Counted from the first letter of the stretch, positions 8,509-17,007 are shown. The stretch is 64,000 nt of DNA from Streptomyces sp. HUAS YS2 (GCF_033343995.1 NZ_CP137573.1:5923001-5987000), one strand, 5' to 3'. Made by a program: numbers and translations. Notes: generated by a model not told the origin, from the sequence alone.

Positions 8509-8906
8509 CCGAGTCCGTGCGCAAGGTCGTCACCGGCGCGCCCTGGGAGGAGCAGTTCGGCTACTCCCGCGCGGTGGAGCTGCCGAACGGGACCGTCCTG
8601 GTGGCCGGCTGCACCTCCGTGGTCGGCGGCGCGATCGCCGACGGCGGTCCGTACGAGCAGACCGTCAACTCCTTCAACGTGGCCTTCGACGCCCTGAAGC
8701 AGCTGGGTCTGGGAGCCGAGGACGTCGTCCGTACCCGGATGTACATCACCCACGCGCGGGACGTGGACGAGGTCGGCCGCGCCCACAAGGAGCTGTTCGA
8801 CGCGGTCCGCCCGGCCGCTTCGATGATCATCGTCTCCGGCTTCGTGGACCCCCGACTGGTCGTCGAGGTCGAGGTCGAGGCCTACCGAGGGGACGGTGCC
8901 GCATGA
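8505..8906 (+). CDS. RidA (YjgF/YER057c/UK114) family protein
   Basis: A 133-aa RidA-family protein. This family commonly hydrolyses reactive enamine/imine intermediates from PLP enzymes. Visible landmarks are FGYSRAVELPNGTVLVAG, a long amphipathic helix (FNVAFDALKQLGL), VVRTRMYITHARD, and a C-terminal VEVEVEAYRG. The usual active-site arginine lies in the VRTRMY block. It is embedded in the his operon with 4-bp overlaps to priA and hisF, so it is coexpressed with histidine synthesis and perhaps protects HisC or other PLP enzymes. Confidence 0.9.
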   Translation: MTESVRKVVTGAPWEEQFGYSRAVELPNGTVLVAGCTSVVGGAIADGGPYEQTVNSFNVAFDALKQLGLGAEDVVRTRMYITHARDVDEVGRAHKELFDAVRPAASMIIVSGFVDPRLVVEVEVEAYRGDGAA

Positions 8907-9658
8907 GTCTCGCCGTACGCGTGATCCCCTGCCTGGACGTGGACAACGGCCGGGTCGTCAAGGGCGTCAACTTCCAGAACCTGCGCGACGCGGGCGACCC
9001 CGTCGAGATGGCCAAGCTGTACGACGCCGAGGGCGCCGACGAGCTGACCTTCCTCGACATCACCGCCTCCTCGGGCAACCGGGAGACCACCTACGACGTG
9101 GTGCGCCGCACCGCCGAGCAGGTCTTCATCCCGCTGACGGTCGGCGGCGGCGTCCGCTCGCCGGAGGACGTCGACAAGCTGCTGCGGGCCGGCGCCGACA
9201 AGGTCGGCGTCAACACCGCGGCCATCGAGCGGCCCGAGCTGATCCGCGAGATCGCCGAGCGGTTCGGCCGCCAGGTCCTCGTGCTGTCGGTCGACGCGCG
9301 CCGCAACGAGTCCGGCTCCTTCGAGGTCACCACGCACGGCGGACGCAAGGGCACCGGCATCGACGCCGTCGAGTGGGCGCACCGGGCCGCCGAGCTGGGC
9401 GCGGGCGAGATCCTGCTCAACTCGATGGACGCGGACGGCACGAAGGACGGCTACGACACCGAGATGATCGCGGCCGTGCGCAAGCACGTGACCGTGCCGG
9501 TGATCGCCAGCGGCGGCGCCGGCAGGTTGTCCGACTTCCCGCCGGCGATCGAGGCCGGTGCGGACGCGGTGCTCGCGGCCTCCGTCTTCCACTTCGGCGA
9601 CCTGCGGATCTCGCAGGTCAAGGAGACGCTGCGGGAGGCGGGCCACCCGGTCCGCTGA
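8903..9658 (+). CDS. hisF: Imidazole glycerol phosphate synthase, cyclase subunit
   Basis: A 251-aa barrel enzyme partnering HisH to make IGP and AICAR. It begins SLAVRVIPCLDVDNGRVVKG with the catalytic Asp, contains VGGGVRSPEDVDKLLRAGADK and LNSMDADGTKDGYD (second catalytic Asp), and ends with the VIASGGAGRLSDF phosphate loop. It is the last gene of the operon, followed 18 bp later by a terminator hairpin. hisG, hisE and other his genes are not in this window. Confidence 0.97.
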   Translation: MSLAVRVIPCLDVDNGRVVKGVNFQNLRDAGDPVEMAKLYDAEGADELTFLDITASSGNRETTYDVVRRTAEQVFIPLTVGGGVRSPEDVDKLLRAGADKVGVNTAAIERPELIREIAERFGRQVLVLSVDARRNESGSFEVTTHGGRKGTGIDAVEWAHRAAELGAGEILLNSMDADGTKDGYDTEMIAAVRKHVTVPVIASGGAGRLSDFPPAIEAGADAVLAASVFHFGDLRISQVKETLREAGHPVR

Positions 9659-9676
9659 GCCGGGTTCCGGTTTCCT

Positions 9677-9706
9677 GAAGGGCCCCCACGGCGGCCCTTC
9701 TTCTTT
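9677..9706 (+). terminator. Rho-independent terminator of the his operon
   Basis: GAAGGGCC (9677-9684) pairs perfectly with GGCCCTTC (9693-9700) around an 8-nt loop and is followed by a T-rich stretch (TTCTTTC). It is positioned just after the hisF stop. Confidence 0.8.
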
Positions 9707-9725
9707 CCCGGATACGCAGGATTAT

Positions 9726-9764
9726 TTGTGCAAATTCTATTGCGCAAGATTTCTTTCGTATCTA
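9726..9764. promoter_or_regulatory. Tandem TTGYGCAA operator upstream of ArsR-type regulator
   Basis: Two 8-bp near-palindromes, TTGTGCAA (9726-9733) and TTGCGCAA (9740-9747), are spaced 14 bp centre to centre in an unusually AT-rich stretch. A possible -10 element (TATCTA, 9759-9764) follows, ahead of the regulator start at 9776. The arrangement suggests binding of the adjacent winged-helix regulator to its own promoter. Confidence 0.45.
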
Positions 9765-9775
9765 CGGTCGTGGAC

Positions 9776-10363
9776 ATGACCTCGCAGGAGAACCGCCGGA
9801 TCACCGACCTCGGCACGCTGAAGGCCATCGCGCACCCGCTGCGCATGCGCCTCTACCGGGCCCTCTTCGTCGCCCGCACCGCCACCGCCTCCCAGCTCGC
9901 CGAGCAGGTCGACGAGGCCGTCTCCCTCGTCAGCTACCACCTGCGCAAGCTCGCCGAGCACGGACTCATCGAGGAGGCCGAGGCACAGTCCGCCGACGGC
10001 CGCGAACGCTGGTGGCAGCCCAGCTCGTACGGGGTGTCGATCCGCGACGAGGACGTCCGCGGGAACCCCGAGATGGCCGCCGCGAGCGACGCCGTCGGCC
10101 GCACCGTCAACGAGCAGCGCACCGAACTCCACCGCCGCTTCATGGACGAGCGGCTCACCTGGTCCGACGAGTGGCGCTCCGCCGCGATCAGCTCCGAGTG
10201 GCTGCCCCGGCTGACCGCCGCCGAACTGGCCGCCCTCGGCGAGGAACTCGACGCCGTCCTCAAGAAGTACGACCAGCGGGCCCGCGCCGCCGAGGACGCC
10301 GGCGACACCGAGGGCCGCGAGAAGGTCGCCGTCCACCTCCACGGCTTCCCGTACCGGGGCTGA
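9776..10363 (+). CDS. ArsR/HTH_20-type winged-helix transcriptional regulator
   Basis: A 195-aa regulator from ATG 9776; the frame is open upstream, but that part covers the operator. The N-terminal 90 residues form a winged helix: LGTLKAIAHPLRMRLYRAL, TATASQLAEQVDEAVSLVSYHLRKLAEHGLIEEA. This is typical of the ArsR-like HTH_20 group that controls adjacent transporters. The remaining 100 residues are a helical region without cysteine metal sites. Only 3 bp separate it from the MFS gene, so it probably regulates that exporter. Confidence 0.85.
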   Translation: MTSQENRRITDLGTLKAIAHPLRMRLYRALFVARTATASQLAEQVDEAVSLVSYHLRKLAEHGLIEEAEAQSADGRERWWQPSSYGVSIRDEDVRGNPEMAAASDAVGRTVNEQRTELHRRFMDERLTWSDEWRSAAISSEWLPRLTAAELAALGEELDAVLKKYDQRARAAEDAGDTEGREKVAVHLHGFPYRG

Positions 10364-10366
10364 CCG

Positions 10367-11641
10367 ATGGCCATGACGACGCGCACGATGACGGCTCCGT
10401 CCCCTCCCGCCGCCTCCCGCCCCGCCCACCGCGACCCCAACGTGCTGCGCTGGCTCGGCGCGTTCACCGCCTCCACGCTCGGCGACAGCATCTACTACCT
10501 GGCCCTGTCCTGGGCCGCCGTCAGCAGCGGCACCCCCGCCCAGGCCGGACTGGTGATGGCCGTCTCCGCGGTCCCGCGCGCCCTGCTCATGCTCTTCGGC
10601 GGAGTGATCGCCGACCGCCTCGGGCCGCGCCGGGTCGTCATCGGCTCCGACGCCGTCCGCTGCCTCGTCACCTTCGGCCTCGCCGCCGTCCTCTTCCTCG
10701 CCTCACCGGGCCTCTGGGTCCTCGCCGTCGTCGCCCTCGTCTTCGGTACCGTCGACGCCGTCTTCCTGCCCGCCGTGGGCGCCCTGCCGCCCCGGATCGC
10801 CGAGCGCGAGCAGCTCGCCCGCGTCCAGGGCATGCGCGGCATCGGCTACCGGCTCGGCGCCGTGGTCGGTGCCCCGCTCGGCGGCCTCGCCGTCGCCCTC
10901 GGCGGCCCCGCGACCGCCTTCGGCGTCGCCGCACTGCTCTTCGCCGTCTCCGTGCCCCTGCTCTGCGCGCTGAAGATCCGCCCCATGCCCGGCGACGACG
11001 AGCCGCGCGACGGCACGGCCCTGCGCGACCTCGCCGAAGGCATGCGCTACCTGCGCCGGCACAAGGTCCTCGGCCCGCTGATGATCGTCGTCCTTCTCGG
11101 CGACCTCGGCTTCGCCGGCCCGCTCAACGTCGGCCTGGCGCTGCTGTGCGAGCAGCGCGGCTGGGGCGCCTCCGGCATCGGCTGGGTCCTCGCCGGCTTC
11201 GGTACGGGCGCGGGCGGCGCCTCCCTGCTGCTCGCCGTCAGGGGCCGGATACCCCGGGCCGGCGCCGTCCTCAACGCGGCCATGGTCGTCGGAGCCGTGT
11301 CGATCGGCGCGCTCGCGTACGTCCCGCTGCTGCCCGTCGCGGTCGCCGTCGCCCTCTCGATCGGCCTGCTCGCCGGGCTCTCCGGGGCGCTGTGCGGAGC
11401 CCTGATCCAGACCGAGTGCGACCCCGCCTACCTGGGCCGGGTGAGCGCCGTCTCCAGCCTCGGCAGCCTCGGCATCGCCCCACTGGGCCTCCCGGTCGCC
11501 GGCGCGGCCATCGGGGCCTGGGGCCTCGGCCCGGTCTTCGTCGTCAGCGCCTCGATCTGCGCCCTCAGCGGTGTCTACGGCCTCGCCGTCAAGGGCCTGC
11601 GCCACGCGGAGCTGCCCGGGCCGGCCGCTCCGGCCGCCTAG
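10367..11641 (+). CDS. MFS transporter (drug-efflux type)
   Basis: A 424-aa integral membrane protein with about 12 hydrophobic segments. The MFS signature loop after TM2 reads GGVIADRLGPRRVV. It begins with a short cytoplasmic tail and LRWLGAFTASTLGDSIYYLALSW. The gene lies directly behind an ArsR-like regulator, a common efflux-pump pair in Streptomyces. The substrate is unknown. Its TAG stop and the stop of the convergent downstream gene share the same CTAG, so the two genes overlap by 4 bp tail to tail. Confidence 0.87.
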   Translation: MAMTTRTMTAPSPPAASRPAHRDPNVLRWLGAFTASTLGDSIYYLALSWAAVSSGTPAQAGLVMAVSAVPRALLMLFGGVIADRLGPRRVVIGSDAVRCLVTFGLAAVLFLASPGLWVLAVVALVFGTVDAVFLPAVGALPPRIAEREQLARVQGMRGIGYRLGAVVGAPLGGLAVALGGPATAFGVAALLFAVSVPLLCALKIRPMPGDDEPRDGTALRDLAEGMRYLRRHKVLGPLMIVVLLGDLGFAGPLNVGLALLCEQRGWGASGIGWVLAGFGTGAGGASLLLAVRGRIPRAGAVLNAAMVVGAVSIGALAYVPLLPVAVAVALSIGLLAGLSGALCGALIQTECDPAYLGRVSAVSSLGSLGIAPLGLPVAGAAIGAWGLGPVFVVSASICALSGVYGLAVKGLRHAELPGPAAPAA

Positions 11642-12273
11642 ATCCCGAGCTGCTTGGCCTCGTGGAGGCGGGCCACCGCCTCCTGGTCGCCGTCCAGCTG
11701 CACCTTCGCCGCGTCCTGCCGGCCGAAGACGAACATCGTCAGCTCCCCGGGCTCCCCGGTGACCGTCACCACCGGCGTGCCCTTGTGGGCCACGGCCGTC
11801 TGGCCGTCCGGACGCCGCAGCACCAGGCCCACCGGGGCCTTCCGCCCCAGCAGCCGGGCGCCCTTCTCCAGGCGCGACCAGAGCACGTCGGAGAAGACCG
11901 GGTCCAGCTCGCGCGGCGACCAGGCCGGCTGGGCCCGCCGCACGTCCTCCGCGTGGACATAGAACTCGACCGTGTTCGCGCCCTCGTCGATCTGCTTGAT
12001 CGTGAACGGCGACATCCGCGGCGGACCCGTCCGGATCAGCTGGATCAGCTCCTCGTACGGCTTCTCCGCGAACTCCGCCTGCACCCGGTCCAGCCGGTCC
12101 TTGAGCGCCGGGACCACCGTCCCCGCCGCCGCGTCCGGGCGGCGCTCGCGCACCACCACATGGGCGGCCAGATCACGCGTCCGCCAGCCGGTGCACAGCG
12201 TCGGCGCATCGGGGCCCGCCGCCTCCAACAGGTCGGCGAGAAGGAGCCGTTCACGCTTCGCATGGGTCGACAT
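11638..12273 (-). CDS. TIGR03085-family (DinB/maleylpyruvate-isomerase-like) protein
   Basis: A 211-aa protein. MSTHAKRERLLLADLLEAAGPDAPTLC, then GWRTRDLAAHVVVRERRPDAA and TVEFYVHAEDVRRAQPAW, match the actinobacterial TIGR03085 family of putative metal-binding, four-helix DinB-like proteins. The conserved His residues in LAAHVVVRE and YVHAEDVRRA are candidate metal ligands. Relatives act as thiol-dependent S-transferases or isomerases, but the substrate here is unknown. It is convergent with the MFS gene and divergent from hisI. Confidence 0.85.
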   Translation of the reverse strand: MSTHAKRERLLLADLLEAAGPDAPTLCTGWRTRDLAAHVVVRERRPDAAAGTVVPALKDRLDRVQAEFAEKPYEELIQLIRTGPPRMSPFTIKQIDEGANTVEFYVHAEDVRRAQPAWSPRELDPVFSDVLWSRLEKGARLLGRKAPVGLVLRRPDGQTAVAHKGTPVVTVTGEPGELTMFVFGRQDAAKVQLDGDQEAVARLHEAKQLGI

Positions 12274-12357
12274 GCCCGCCAGCGTACGGCGCCCGACACC
12301 GGTCCGCCCAGTGGACGGTCCGCCGAGAAGACCCGCCGGTCACGGCACAATGGCCGC

Positions 12358-12708
12358 ATGAGCAGCAACCTCGACCCGGCCATCGCCGCCCGTCTCAAGC
12401 GCAGCCCGGACGGACTCGTCCCGGCCATCGCCCAGCAGTACGACACCGGCGAGGTGCTCATGCTGGGCTGGATGGACGACGAGGCCCTGCACCGCACCCT
12501 CACCACCGGCCGCTGCACCTACTGGTCCCGCAGCCGCCAGGAGTACTGGGTCAAGGGTGACACCTCCGGCCACGTCCAGCACGTCAAGTCCGTCGCCCTC
12601 GACTGTGACGCCGACACCGTGCTCGTCAAGGTCGACCAGGTCGGCGCCGCCTGCCACACCGGCGCGCGGACCTGCTTCGACGCCGACGTGCTCCCCCTCG
12701 GACAGTAG
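12358..12708 (+). CDS. hisI: Phosphoribosyl-AMP cyclohydrolase
   Basis: A 116-aa monofunctional enzyme (no HisE domain) that hydrolyses PR-AMP in histidine biosynthesis. Metal ligands are visible in ALDCDADTVLVKVDQ (CDxDxx), AACHTGARTCF and the substrate region YWSRSRQEYWVKGDTSGH. It is separated from the main his operon by four genes and sits 11 bp upstream of trpE, so it probably leads a hisI-trpE transcript. That would link the two pathways. Confidence 0.96.
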   Translation: MSSNLDPAIAARLKRSPDGLVPAIAQQYDTGEVLMLGWMDDEALHRTLTTGRCTYWSRSRQEYWVKGDTSGHVQHVKSVALDCDADTVLVKVDQVGAACHTGARTCFDADVLPLGQ

Positions 12709-12719
12709 GGTCGGGCGCC

Positions 12720-14210
12720 ATGGATCTCGAGACGTTCCGCAAGCTGGCGGCCGACCGCCGCGTCATCCCCGTCAGCCGCCGGCTCCTCGCGGACGGCGAC
12801 ACCCCGGTCGGGCTCTACCGCAAGCTCGCCGCCGAACGCCCCGGCACCTTCCTGCTGGAATCCGCCGAGAACGGCCGCAGCTGGTCGCGGTACTCCTTCG
12901 TCGGCGTCCGCAGCGACGCCACCCTCACCGTGCGCGACGGACAGGCCCACTGGCTCGGCACCCCGCCGGTCGGCGTCCCCGTCGACGGCGACCCGCTGGC
13001 CGCCCTGCGCGCCACCGTCGAGGCCCTGCACACCCCGCGCGACCTCGCGTCCGGGATGCCGCCCTTCACCGGCGGCATGGTCGGCTACCTCGGCTACGAC
13101 ATCGTCCGCCGCCTGGAGCGGATCGGCGACAGCACCCGGGACGACCTGCGGCTCCCCGAGCTCACCATGCTGCTCACCAGCGACCTCGCCGTCCTCGACC
13201 ACTGGGACGGCAGCGTCCTGCTGATCGCCAACGCGATCAACCACAACGACCTCGACACCGGCGTCGACGAGGCGTACGCGGACGCCGTCACCCGCCTCGA
13301 CGCGATGGAGGCCGACCTGGCCCGCCCGGTCGAGACCGTGCCGGTCGCCCTGCCGCCGTCCGAGCTGCCCGAGTTCTCCGCCCTGTGGGGCGGCGAGTCG
13401 TACCAGGAGGCCGTCGAGGACATCAAGGAGCGCATCCGGGCCGGCGAGGCCTTCCAGGTCGTGCCCTCGCAGCGCTTCGAGACCCCGTGCGAGGCCTCCG
13501 CGCTCGACGTGTACCGGGTCCTGCGGGCCACCAACCCGTCCCCGTACATGTACCTCTTCCGCTTCGAGAACGGCTTCGACGTCGTCGGCTCCTCGCCCGA
13601 GGCCCTGGTCAAGGTCGAGGACGGCCGGGCGATGGTCCACCCCATCGCCGGCACCCGGCACCGCGGCGCCACCCCGCAGGAGGACCACGACCTCGCCGAG
13701 GAACTGCTCGCCGACCCCAAGGAGCGCGCCGAGCACCTCATGCTCGTCGACCTCGGCCGCAACGACCTCGGACGGGTCTGCGAGCCCGGCTCCGTCGAGG
13801 TCGTCGACTTCATGTCGGTCGAGCGGTACTCGCACGTCATGCACATCGTGTCCACCGTCACCGGCCGCGTCGCCCCGGGCCGTACCGCCTTCGACGTGCT
13901 CACCGCCTGCTTCCCGGCCGGCACGCTCTCCGGCGCGCCCAAGCCCCGCGCGATGCAGATCATCGAGGAGCTGGAGCCGTCCCGGCGAGGCCTGTACGGC
14001 GGCTGTGTCGGCTACCTGGACTTCGCCGGCGACTCCGACACCGCCATCGCCATCCGCACCGCCCTGCTCCGCGACGGCACCGCGTACGTGCAGGCCGGCG
14101 CCGGAGTCGTCGCCGACTCCGACCCGGTCGCCGAGGACACCGAGTGCCGCAACAAGGCCGCCGCGGTGCTCCGCGCCGTCCACACCGCCAACCGGATGAA
14201 CGCCGGCTGA
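12720..14210 (+). CDS. trpE: Anthranilate synthase component I
   Basis: A 496-aa chorismate-utilising enzyme that makes anthranilate with a separate TrpG, which is not in the window. The N-terminal LLESAENGRSWSRYSF carries the L-E-S motif that binds tryptophan for feedback inhibition. The C-terminal chorismate-binding domain shows FQVVPSQRFE, PIAGTRHRG, LVDLGRNDLGRV, SHVMHIVSTVTG, FPAGTLSGAPKPRAM and GCVGYLDFAGD. It begins only 11 bp after hisI, leaving no room for a leader-peptide attenuator. Confidence 0.97.
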   Translation: MDLETFRKLAADRRVIPVSRRLLADGDTPVGLYRKLAAERPGTFLLESAENGRSWSRYSFVGVRSDATLTVRDGQAHWLGTPPVGVPVDGDPLAALRATVEALHTPRDLASGMPPFTGGMVGYLGYDIVRRLERIGDSTRDDLRLPELTMLLTSDLAVLDHWDGSVLLIANAINHNDLDTGVDEAYADAVTRLDAMEADLARPVETVPVALPPSELPEFSALWGGESYQEAVEDIKERIRAGEAFQVVPSQRFETPCEASALDVYRVLRATNPSPYMYLFRFENGFDVVGSSPEALVKVEDGRAMVHPIAGTRHRGATPQEDHDLAEELLADPKERAEHLMLVDLGRNDLGRVCEPGSVEVVDFMSVERYSHVMHIVSTVTGRVAPGRTAFDVLTACFPAGTLSGAPKPRAMQIIEELEPSRRGLYGGCVGYLDFAGDSDTAIAIRTALLRDGTAYVQAGAGVVADSDPVAEDTECRNKAAAVLRAVHTANRMNAG

Positions 14211-14233
14211 CCGCGTAGGGGATAGTGGGGTAC

Positions 14234-14890
14234 GTGAGTGCCGTACCCGTACCCCAGCCCCGCGCCGCCCGCGCCGGCGTACCGGCCGCCTCCGCCGGCC
14301 GCCGCAGCCTGGCCGTGGCCCTTCTCCTGGGCGCCCTCGGCGCCACCGTCGTGCTGCTGTCCTCCGGCCAGACGTGGGCCGAGGGCGTCGCCGCCGTGGG
14401 CGGCGGCACCGTGCCTGTCGAGGCCGACGGCGGCGCCGTCACCGGCGTGCCGACGGCTTTGGCCGTGGTCGGCCTGGCCGCCCTCGTCGCCGTCTTCGCC
14501 GTCCGCCGCACCGGCCGGGCCCTCGTCTCCGGGCTGCTCGCGCTGAGCGGCGCCGGAGCGGCCCTCGCCGCGTACCTCGGCGCGTCCGACAGCGACGCCC
14601 TGAACGCGGAGGCCGCCCGGATCAGCGGCGACACCGCCGCGGCCGTGCAGAGCCTCACCCACACGGCCTGGCCGTACGTGACCACCGCCGGCGCCGTGCT
14701 CATCCTGCTGGCCGGGCTCCTCGCGCTCCGCTTCGGCAGCCGCTGGCCCGCCATGGGTGGCCGGTACGAGCGGGCCGGAGCCCCTCGTTCGGCCGCACGC
14801 CGTGGGGGCGGCGGCACGGTCGACCCGGACCGGCCCGAGGACCTGTGGAAGGCCCTCGACCGCGGCGAGGACCCGACGCGCGAAGCCTGA
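14234..14890 (+). CDS. Trp-operon-associated membrane protein (TIGR02234 family)
   Basis: A protein of about 218 aa with four hydrophobic segments (LAVALLLGALGATVVLL, AVVGLAALVAVFAV, LVSGLLALSGAGAALAAYLG, AGAVLILLAGLLALRFGS). It belongs to the actinobacterial family regularly found behind trpE. I prefer the GTG at 14234; a GTG at 14225 is also in frame. The C-terminal DRPEDLWKALDRGEDPT is a conserved signature of the family. The function is unknown, and the link to tryptophan rests only on gene neighbourhood. Confidence 0.85.
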   Translation: MSAVPVPQPRAARAGVPAASAGRRSLAVALLLGALGATVVLLSSGQTWAEGVAAVGGGTVPVEADGGAVTGVPTALAVVGLAALVAVFAVRRTGRALVSGLLALSGAGAALAAYLGASDSDALNAEAARISGDTAAAVQSLTHTAWPYVTTAGAVLILLAGLLALRFGSRWPAMGGRYERAGAPRSAARRGGGGTVDPDRPEDLWKALDRGEDPTREA

Positions 14891-14992
14891 CCCCCGGTTC
14901 ACCCCGTGACCCTGCGTGCGGGACAATGGTCCACGAGTGGCCGCGCAGACAGACGGCACTCACCCCGAGCTACAGCTACCGAGGAGCAACTC

Positions 14993-15244
14993 ATGGCGGG
15001 CAGCGCCCACGGACACACCCTTGCCGCCTGGACCGGTGTCACCATTTCCTTCATCGGCTTCTGCGTCGCCAGCGTCTTCATGGTCGCTGCCAACGTGCCC
15101 GGCTTCTGGGCCGGTGCGGCGCTCATCCTGCTCGGCGCTGTCGTCGGCGGCGTCATGAAGATGATGGGCCTCGGCACGCCGAAGGAGTCCGAGGCCTCCA
15201 TCGCGGCCCGCGCCCGTGCGGCCGCCGCCGTGCAGGCCCGCTGA
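14993..15244 (+). CDS. Small two-helix membrane protein, HGxxPAAW-like family
   Basis: An 83-aa protein beginning MAGSAHGHTLAAWTGVTISF, the HGxxxAAW start typical of a Streptomyces small-protein family between trpE and trpC. Two transmembrane helices (VTISFIGFCVASVFMVAA and FWAGAALILLGAVVGGVM) are followed by a basic Ala-rich tail. GAGGAG (14981-14986) precedes the ATG by 6 nt. The function is unknown. A strong terminator follows immediately. Confidence 0.82.
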   Translation: MAGSAHGHTLAAWTGVTISFIGFCVASVFMVAANVPGFWAGAALILLGAVVGGVMKMMGLGTPKESEASIAARARAAAAVQAR

Positions 15245-15261
15245 GACCCCTGGCGTACGAC

Positions 15262-15306
15262 ATGAAGGCGCGGCCCGGCACGACCGGGCTGCGCCTTCAT
15301 GTCTTT
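15262..15306 (+). terminator. Strong terminator after the small membrane protein
   Basis: A 17-bp stem (one G-U pair) between 15262-15278 and 15284-15300 has a CACGA loop and is followed by GTCTTT. It separates the hisI-trpE unit from the DUF2752/trpC unit. Confidence 0.85.
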
Positions 15307-15329
15307 GCGGGGACAATCACGAGGTGGAT

Positions 15330-15836
15330 GTGAAGCCGACACCTTCCGTGACCGCCGGTGGCGACACCGCCGAGCCCGGCACCGCCTGGGCACAGGCCGG
15401 CCGGTACGTACCGCCCCCGCCGCCGCGGCCGGAGTCCCGGCCGCTCGCGCGCCGGCTCGTCGCCCCGCTGGGCACGCTCGCCGGCGTCGCCGCCGCGTTC
15501 GCGTACGTCGGGACCGTCGACCCCAACGAGCCCGGCCACTACCCGGTCTGCCCGCTGCTGCGGTTCACCGGCGTGTACTGCCCCGGCTGCGGCGGCCTGC
15601 GCAGCGCGCACGCGTTCGTCCACGGTGAGTTCGCGGCCGCCTTCGGCTCCAACGCGCTCGCCGTGACCGGCTACGTGATCTTCGCCGCCCTCATGGGCGT
15701 GTGGCTGGTCCGCGCCGTCCGTGGGCTCCCCGTGCGGACCTCGGTGCCCAACACCTGGTGGTGGGGGCTCGGGGCGCTCCTCGTCGTCTTCACGGTGGTG
15801 CGGAACCTGCCGTTCGGGTCCGCGCTCGCGCCATGA
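15330..15836 (+). CDS. DUF2752 family membrane protein
   Basis: A 168-aa protein with three hydrophobic segments. The family signature is complete: CPLLRFTGVYCPGCGGLRSAHAFVHGEFAAAFGSN, with the Cys pair YCPGCGG that probably binds a metal or is redox active. GTG 15330 has GAGG six nt upstream; GTG 15324 is an alternative. The N-terminal 40 residues are Pro-rich and cytoplasmic-looking. The function is unknown. It lies between the trpE and trpC transcripts, as in other Streptomyces. Confidence 0.85.
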   Translation: MKPTPSVTAGGDTAEPGTAWAQAGRYVPPPPPRPESRPLARRLVAPLGTLAGVAAAFAYVGTVDPNEPGHYPVCPLLRFTGVYCPGCGGLRSAHAFVHGEFAAAFGSNALAVTGYVIFAALMGVWLVRAVRGLPVRTSVPNTWWWGLGALLVVFTVVRNLPFGSALAP

Positions 15837-15981
15837 GCTGCGCGGCGCGATCCCAGCAAATGGGACGCACGTCAACCGGATGCGGGCGCTCAGCCGTCCT
15901 GCGGATACCATCGACTGTGCTGATCCCGGTTCCCCGGAGTCAGCACCGTCACCGTCAACGTCCCGGAAGGGGGCCTCTCGC

Positions 15982-16791
15982 GTGAGTGTGCTCGACGAGA
16001 TCATCGAAGGCGTGCGCGCCGACCTCGCAGAGCGGCAGGCGCGGGTCACCCTCGACGAGCTCAAGGAGCGCGCCGCGAAGGCCCCGCAGGCCAAGGACGG
16101 CGTCGCCGCACTGCGTGGCGACGGCGTCAAGGTGATCTGCGAGGTCAAGCGCTCCAGCCCGTCCAAGGGGGCACTCGCCGCGATCGCCGACCCTGCCGGA
16201 CTCGCCGCGGACTACGAGGCGGGTGGCGCGGCCGTCATCTCCGTCCTCACCGAGCAGCGCCGCTTCGGTGGCTCGCTCGCCGACCTGGAGGCCGTGCGCG
16301 CCCGGGTCGACATCCCCGTGCTGCGCAAGGACTTCATCGTCACCGCTTACCAGCTGTGGGAGGCCCGGGCCTACGGCGCGGACCTCGCGCTGCTGATCGT
16401 CGCGGCGCTGGAGCAGGAGGCGCTGGTCTCCCTCATCGAGCGCGCCGAGTCCATCGGCCTCACGCCGCTGGTCGAGGTGCACGACGAGGAGGAGGTCGAG
16501 CGCGCCGTCGACGCGGGCGCCCGGATCATCGGCGTCAACGCACGGAACCTCAAGACCCTCCAGGTCGACCGCTCCACGTTCGAGCGCGTCGCCCCCGAGG
16601 TCCCGGCGGGCATCGTCAAGGTCGCCGAGTCCGGCATCCGCGGCCCGCACGACCTCATCGCCTACGCCAACGCCGGCGCCGACGCGGTGCTGGTCGGCGA
16701 GTCCCTGGTGACCGGCCGTGACCCCAAGGCCGCCGTCGCCGACCTGGTCGCCGCCGGCGCCCACCCGGCCCTCCGCCACGGGCGGGGCTGA
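15982..16791 (+). CDS. trpC: Indole-3-glycerol phosphate synthase
   Basis: A 269-aa barrel enzyme, monofunctional (no TrpF fusion). It shows ICEVKRSSPSKGALA (catalytic Lys and substrate loop), VLRKDFIVTAYQLWEARAYGAD, GVNARNLKTLQVD, VAESGIRGPHDL and AVLVGESLVTGRDP. GTG 15982 lies 12 bp after a GGAAGGGGG ribosome-binding stretch. It heads the trpC-trpM-trpB-trpA group. It acts after the PRA isomerase step that PriA should supply. Confidence 0.96.
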   Translation: MSVLDEIIEGVRADLAERQARVTLDELKERAAKAPQAKDGVAALRGDGVKVICEVKRSSPSKGALAAIADPAGLAADYEAGGAAVISVLTEQRRFGGSLADLEAVRARVDIPVLRKDFIVTAYQLWEARAYGADLALLIVAALEQEALVSLIERAESIGLTPLVEVHDEEEVERAVDAGARIIGVNARNLKTLQVDRSTFERVAPEVPAGIVKVAESGIRGPHDLIAYANAGADAVLVGESLVTGRDPKAAVADLVAAGAHPALRHGRG

Positions 16792-16797
16792 CACTCC

Positions 16798-17007
16798 ATG
16801 CCCCTCCGCCACGCCGCGCGTACCGCCGCCGGGCCCTGCCACGCGCCTCTGGCGCGCGGCTGCCGTCCGCGCGGCTGCCGTGCGCCGGCCCGGCGGGTGC
16901 ACGGGCGACGGGTCCGCTACGTGATCGGCGACGAGCCGGGCCAGGTCAACGGCATGCGATGGCGCCCGCGCCGAGCGCGCGTCTCCACATACGCCAGCCA
17001 CGCCTGA
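16798..17007 (+). CDS. trpM: Small Trp-biosynthesis modulator TrpM
   Basis: A 69-aa, strongly basic Cys/Arg-rich protein (RGCRPRGCRAPARRVHGRRV, then YVIGDEPGQVNGMRW) starting 6 bp after trpC. A small gene in exactly this place, trpM, is known in S. coelicolor, where the protein modulates tryptophan biosynthesis and differentiation. The core with two closely spaced CR motifs followed by GDEPGQVNGMRW is what I recognise from memory. The reading frame is short and in GC-rich DNA, so confidence is lower than for the enzymes. It is followed by a long palindromic intergenic region before trpB. Confidence 0.72.
   Translation: MPLRHAARTAAGPCHAPLARGCRPRGCRAPARRVHGRRVRYVIGDEPGQVNGMRWRPRRARVSTYASHA

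Noticed and set aside
12709..12719. A leader peptide/attenuator ahead of trpE
   Set aside because: Only 11 bp separate hisI and trpE; there is no room for a Trp-rich leader and terminator.
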